A DNA stretch of 32,164 bases from NCBI GenBank assembly GCA_900073065.1, contig FJOG01000013.1, positions 1,321,773 through 1,353,936 of the forward strand. The letters run 5' to 3'. Shown one piece after another: positions 29,760 to 32,164 of this stretch (its first letter is position 1; every line of letters starts with the position of its first letter). The stretch is from Phialocephala subalpina (lineage: Eukaryota > Ascomycota > Leotiomycetes > Helotiales > Mollisiaceae). Below the pieces are notes generated by a model, which saw only the letters and a list, made by a program, of their open reading frames with translations, was not told the origin of the DNA and did no database searches. Position numbers and translations under genes: made by a program.

Positions 29760-30749
29760 ATGGCAGCACACAATGGAACATACGGAGCAAACGGGCACAC
29801 GACCACCCGCCGGCCACTCCCCTGCGGCATCTACGCCCCAACAATGACCTTCTTCATCCCCGAAACCGAAGAACTCGACATCCCCTCCATCAAAAAACAT
29901 GCCATCCGCCTCGCAGAAGCCGGCCTCGTCGGCCTTGTCACCATGGGCTCAAACGGAGAAGCTGTCCACCTCTCTCGCGCCGAAAAAGTCCTCGTCACAA
30001 AAGCCACGCGCGAGGCCCTCGATTCCGCCGGTTTTGACAAAGTCCCCATCGTCGTCGGTGCCACCGAAGGCTCAGTCCGCGGAACCATCGATCTGATCAA
30101 AGAGTCTGAAGCTGCTGGTGGAGAATACGTCTTGTTGCTTCCTCCAAGCTATTTCCGCGGCTTGATGGATGAAGATGCAGTGTATAACTACTTCATCGAA
30201 GTAGCGGATGGTAGTCCGCTCCCGATAATACTGTATAATTACCCCGGTGCTGTGGCGGGCATAGATATGGATTCCGACCTCCTGATCAAGCTCGCCAAAC
30301 ATCCCAACATTGTCGGCACGAAATTCACATGCGGGAACACTGGAAAGTTGACCCGCGTAGCACTCGCAACCAACGCCAAGACTTCCTTCAGCGAAGGATC
30401 AGGATATATGGCATTTGGAGGCATGTGCGATTTCACAGCTCAAACTTTGGTGTCTGGTGGTTCGGGAATCATTGCTGGAGGTGCAAACGTTATGCCGAAA
30501 GTCTGTGTCAAGATCTGGGATCTGTATGTGGAAGGCAAACGGGACGAGGCTTTTGCGATGCAGAAGATTCTTAGTAAGGGTGATTGGGTATTGACCAAAG
30601 CTGCTATTGCGGGAACGAAGAGCGCTATCCAGAGTTATTATGGATATGGAGGTTATCCTCGTAGGCCGTTGAAGAGACTTGACGAGGTCAAGACGCAAGG
30701 CATTGCGGATGGAGTGGCGGAGGTTATGAAGCTCGAGAAGAGTTTATAG
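29760..30749 (+). CDS. DapA-family (DHDPS/NAL) class I aldolase
   Basis: Single exon, 329 residues from the ATG at 29760. A TTG nine codons earlier is in frame but would not start translation in a fungus. The fold marks are GIYAPTMTFFIP at the N-terminus, TMGSNGEAVHLSRAEK (about 61-76), PIVVGATEGSVRGTIDLIKE, LLLPPSYFRGLMD, and the catalytic pair: Tyr159 in ILYNYPGAVAG and the Schiff-base Lys188 in NIVGTKFTCGN. Length fits the dihydrodipicolinate synthase/N-acetylneuraminate lyase family. Fungi make lysine by the aminoadipate route, so this is not lysine synthesis; fungal members act as 2-keto-3-deoxy sugar-acid or 4-hydroxy-2-oxoglutarate aldolases. Divergence from a Gfo/Idh/MocA dehydrogenase fits a small sugar-acid catabolic unit, which is inference. 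The codon bias is strong in the 5' half. Confidence 0.9.
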   Translation: MAAHNGTYGANGHTTTRRPLPCGIYAPTMTFFIPETEELDIPSIKKHAIRLAEAGLVGLVTMGSNGEAVHLSRAEKVLVTKATREALDSAGFDKVPIVVGATEGSVRGTIDLIKESEAAGGEYVLLLPPSYFRGLMDEDAVYNYFIEVADGSPLPIILYNYPGAVAGIDMDSDLLIKLAKHPNIVGTKFTCGNTGKLTRVALATNAKTSFSEGSGYMAFGGMCDFTAQTLVSGGSGIIAGGANVMPKVCVKIWDLYVEGKRDEAFAMQKILSKGDWVLTKAAIAGTKSAIQSYYGYGGYPRRPLKRLDEVKTQGIADGVAEVMKLEKSL

Positions 30750-31501
30750 GTGGAAGAATGTAGGTGGTGGTTAAAGTGAGAGTTTGTTGGGTACATAATT
30801 TTGGTTGGACTTTGGGTTTGCGGGTTTTGGTAAATTGGTCAAGCATATATTATGGGGTCCATCAGGTCATGAACTCGATGATGGCTTAGACGACGAATCT
30901 TAGATTGATTTAGGAATGAGAATGGCACACCAGGCACAACGTCTTTACTGTTACCGGGGTCAATGTTCGATGTTGTTAACTCTGTGCCTAGCGACCCCAC
31001 CGTCTCGAGTTGAGAAAAGGGGCGCCCTCGCTTATCGAGAATCTCCGTTGTCCCAAAGCCGAACGACATGTGTCCCTCGAGCTGGGAAAAGGAGAATGCC
31101 AGAGTCAAGAAGGGTGCTTTGAGATTTATTCTCTTCATTTCGATCTCTTCATTTCTAGAATTTCCTTCTTGTGTTTCTAATCATCACAGGCGCGGTAGTC
31201 AGGTCCACGCAGATGCAAGGTAGCAAGTACTTGCATGCATTTGATCTCGGCTAAAGTCAGATGCATGCAGTATGGAAGTCTATATTGCGCCGCATCTCAT
31301 ATGAATCTACACGATCTCTTGGAGAAGATTGGGTTTCATTTATCAAAGCTGCGAGTGAGCATCAAAATCCCCAGGTCGCACGACCCCAATCCTACTTCAA
31401 TTGTCGATCAATCCTCCACCTTCTGTTTTCTGTTCTCTCGCATCCAGTGTCCACACATGCAATTTTCTTTCCACCAGCTTCGCCTGTCCAAACTTGACAA
31501 C
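30750..31501. other. Intergenic, no gene seen
   Basis: About 750 bases. It holds the 3' UTR of the aldolase gene and the promoter of the small secreted protein. A dispersed element (31002-31034) resembles one at 22351-22388. Open frames from 31235 run into the secreted protein but lack support upstream of its ATG. Confidence 0.45.
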
Positions 31502-31927
31502 ATGGCTCTCTCAAATCCCATTCTCCTCACATTGATCCTCGTTCTCCTTCCTGCTTTCACTCTCGCACATCCTGTCGAGGTTCTCGCATCAGCAACATGC
31601 TGCATTTTAATCACCACCGCCAAAAACACACCCATCACAACAACACAATACATCCCCACCCACTACCCACCAGCTCCCTGCACCATCATCCTAAATCATA
31701 AACGACAAACGTTCCTAACCACGGCCAAGAGCCCCGTTAGCACAACCACAGTCGATTACCCACACTACCCACCAACCACCCTCCCTCAAAAGCTCGAAAC
31801 AACGCCTCCCATTTCGTTGCTCACTTCGTCACAATCTATAACAAAGATCTTCTCAATGACAGAAATTTCCGTCCGCTACAACATCATCGCTCCTGCTCCT
31901 ACAGTCACCGGCCATAAGTTCCCTTGA
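31502..31927 (+). CDS. Small Thr/Pro-rich secreted protein
   Basis: Open frame of 141 codons from the ATG at 31502. The first 22 residues are a strong signal peptide (MALSNPILLTLILVLLPAFT, then a likely cut after LA). The mature part is rich in Thr, Pro, Ser and Ile (TTAKNTPITTTQYIPTHYPP), with three Cys near its start (CC and APCTII), and one Lys-Arg at ILNHKRQTFLTT that could be a Kex2 site. Two short YPP-containing segments (YIPTHYPPA and DYPHYPPT) look like diverged repeats. No known domain. The frame is open far upstream, so the ATG was chosen for the signal peptide. Secretion is likely, function unknown. Confidence 0.55.
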   Translation: MALSNPILLTLILVLLPAFTLAHPVEVLASATCCILITTAKNTPITTTQYIPTHYPPAPCTIILNHKRQTFLTTAKSPVSTTTVDYPHYPPTTLPQKLETTPPISLLTSSQSITKIFSMTEISVRYNIIAPAPTVTGHKFP

Positions 31928-32164
31928 TTCGCTTATTTTACACCAAAAGCCACATGTAACACTTGAAGTTTTACCTACATTTAGGTGTAAATACAAGTAA
32001 TTTGAGTTGTAGGATCTTTTAATTGGATCATTGCGCGTATTTTGACTGAATTTTATCAAAGTGGCGGGTGGATTCCTTGAAGTTTTGGGGTCGTAAATAA
32101 AGAGGTTGGGAAAATAAGCTCTTTTTACTAGTAAACTCGGTTAAATTTTGGCTTTCTCGACTTT
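31928..32164. other. 3' flank, no gene seen
   Basis: About 240 bases of moderately AT-rich sequence after the last stop codon. It would hold a 3' UTR. The window ends here. Confidence 0.4.

Noticed and set aside
1..32164. tRNA, rRNA or CRISPR features
   Set aside because: I found no tRNA-like cloverleaf or rRNA sequence by eye, and CRISPR arrays do not occur in fungal nuclear DNA; the only regular arrays are the AT microsatellite and the coding repeats. A tRNAscan-SE run would settle the tRNA question.

Overview
This window reads as nuclear DNA of a filamentous ascomycete (Pezizomycotina). Genes are short and compact, split by many 47-65 base introns with GT..AG ends. One edge is an extremely AT-rich block of the kind left by repeat-induced point mutation, and the proteins are typical of moulds: UstYa/DUF3328, HET, DOMON-cytochrome b561, and small cysteine-rich secreted proteins. 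A member of the Leotiomycetes/Helotiales would fit; that placement is inference.

Layout. 1-520: AT-rich, RIP-like DNA. 974-2020 (-): a UROD/MetE-like TIM-barrel protein. 2400-5400: decayed coding DNA on the minus strand, with pieces of two related copies and a C2H2 finger. 5668-6829 (-): a C2H2 zinc-finger protein with an unresolved 5' end. 6830-8757: long gene-poor stretch. 8758-9211 (+): a secreted six-cysteine effector-like protein. 9664-10194 and 10495-10923 (+): two unrecognised proteins. 11232-12580 (-): a Tda3-like FAD oxidoreductase. 13128-14530 (-): a bZIP-like regulator. 15608-17000 (-): a broken DOMON-cytochrome b561 gene. 17684-22002: the RiPP locus. 22714-24873 (-): a HET-domain protein. 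25646-26554 (+): glutathione peroxidase. 26897-28240 (-) and 29760-30749 (+): a divergent pair, a Gfo/Idh/MocA dehydrogenase and a DapA-family aldolase. 31502-31927 (+): a small Thr/Pro-rich secreted protein.

The most notable content is the RiPP locus. Two UstYa-family genes (17684-18775 and 19525-20541, both -) lie beside, and divergent from, a secreted precursor (21552-22002, +). The precursor is a signal peptide followed by seven near-identical 14-16 residue repeats that end in the constant core ATLYKTN and are separated by Lys-Arg. This is the architecture of dikaritin/KEX2-processed repeat RiPPs (ustiloxin, phomopsin, asperipin, epichloecyclin): the precursor enters the secretory pathway, Kex2 cuts at KR, and UstYa enzymes oxidatively cyclise the released cores. 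The TLYKTN core matches none of the product cores I know, so this may be an undescribed compound family. The bZIP-like regulator, the DOMON-b561 remnant and the HET gene flank it, but nothing in the sequence shows that they belong to the pathway.

Exon coordinates were derived by hand from splice consensus, reading frame and paralogue comparison; no database search was possible.
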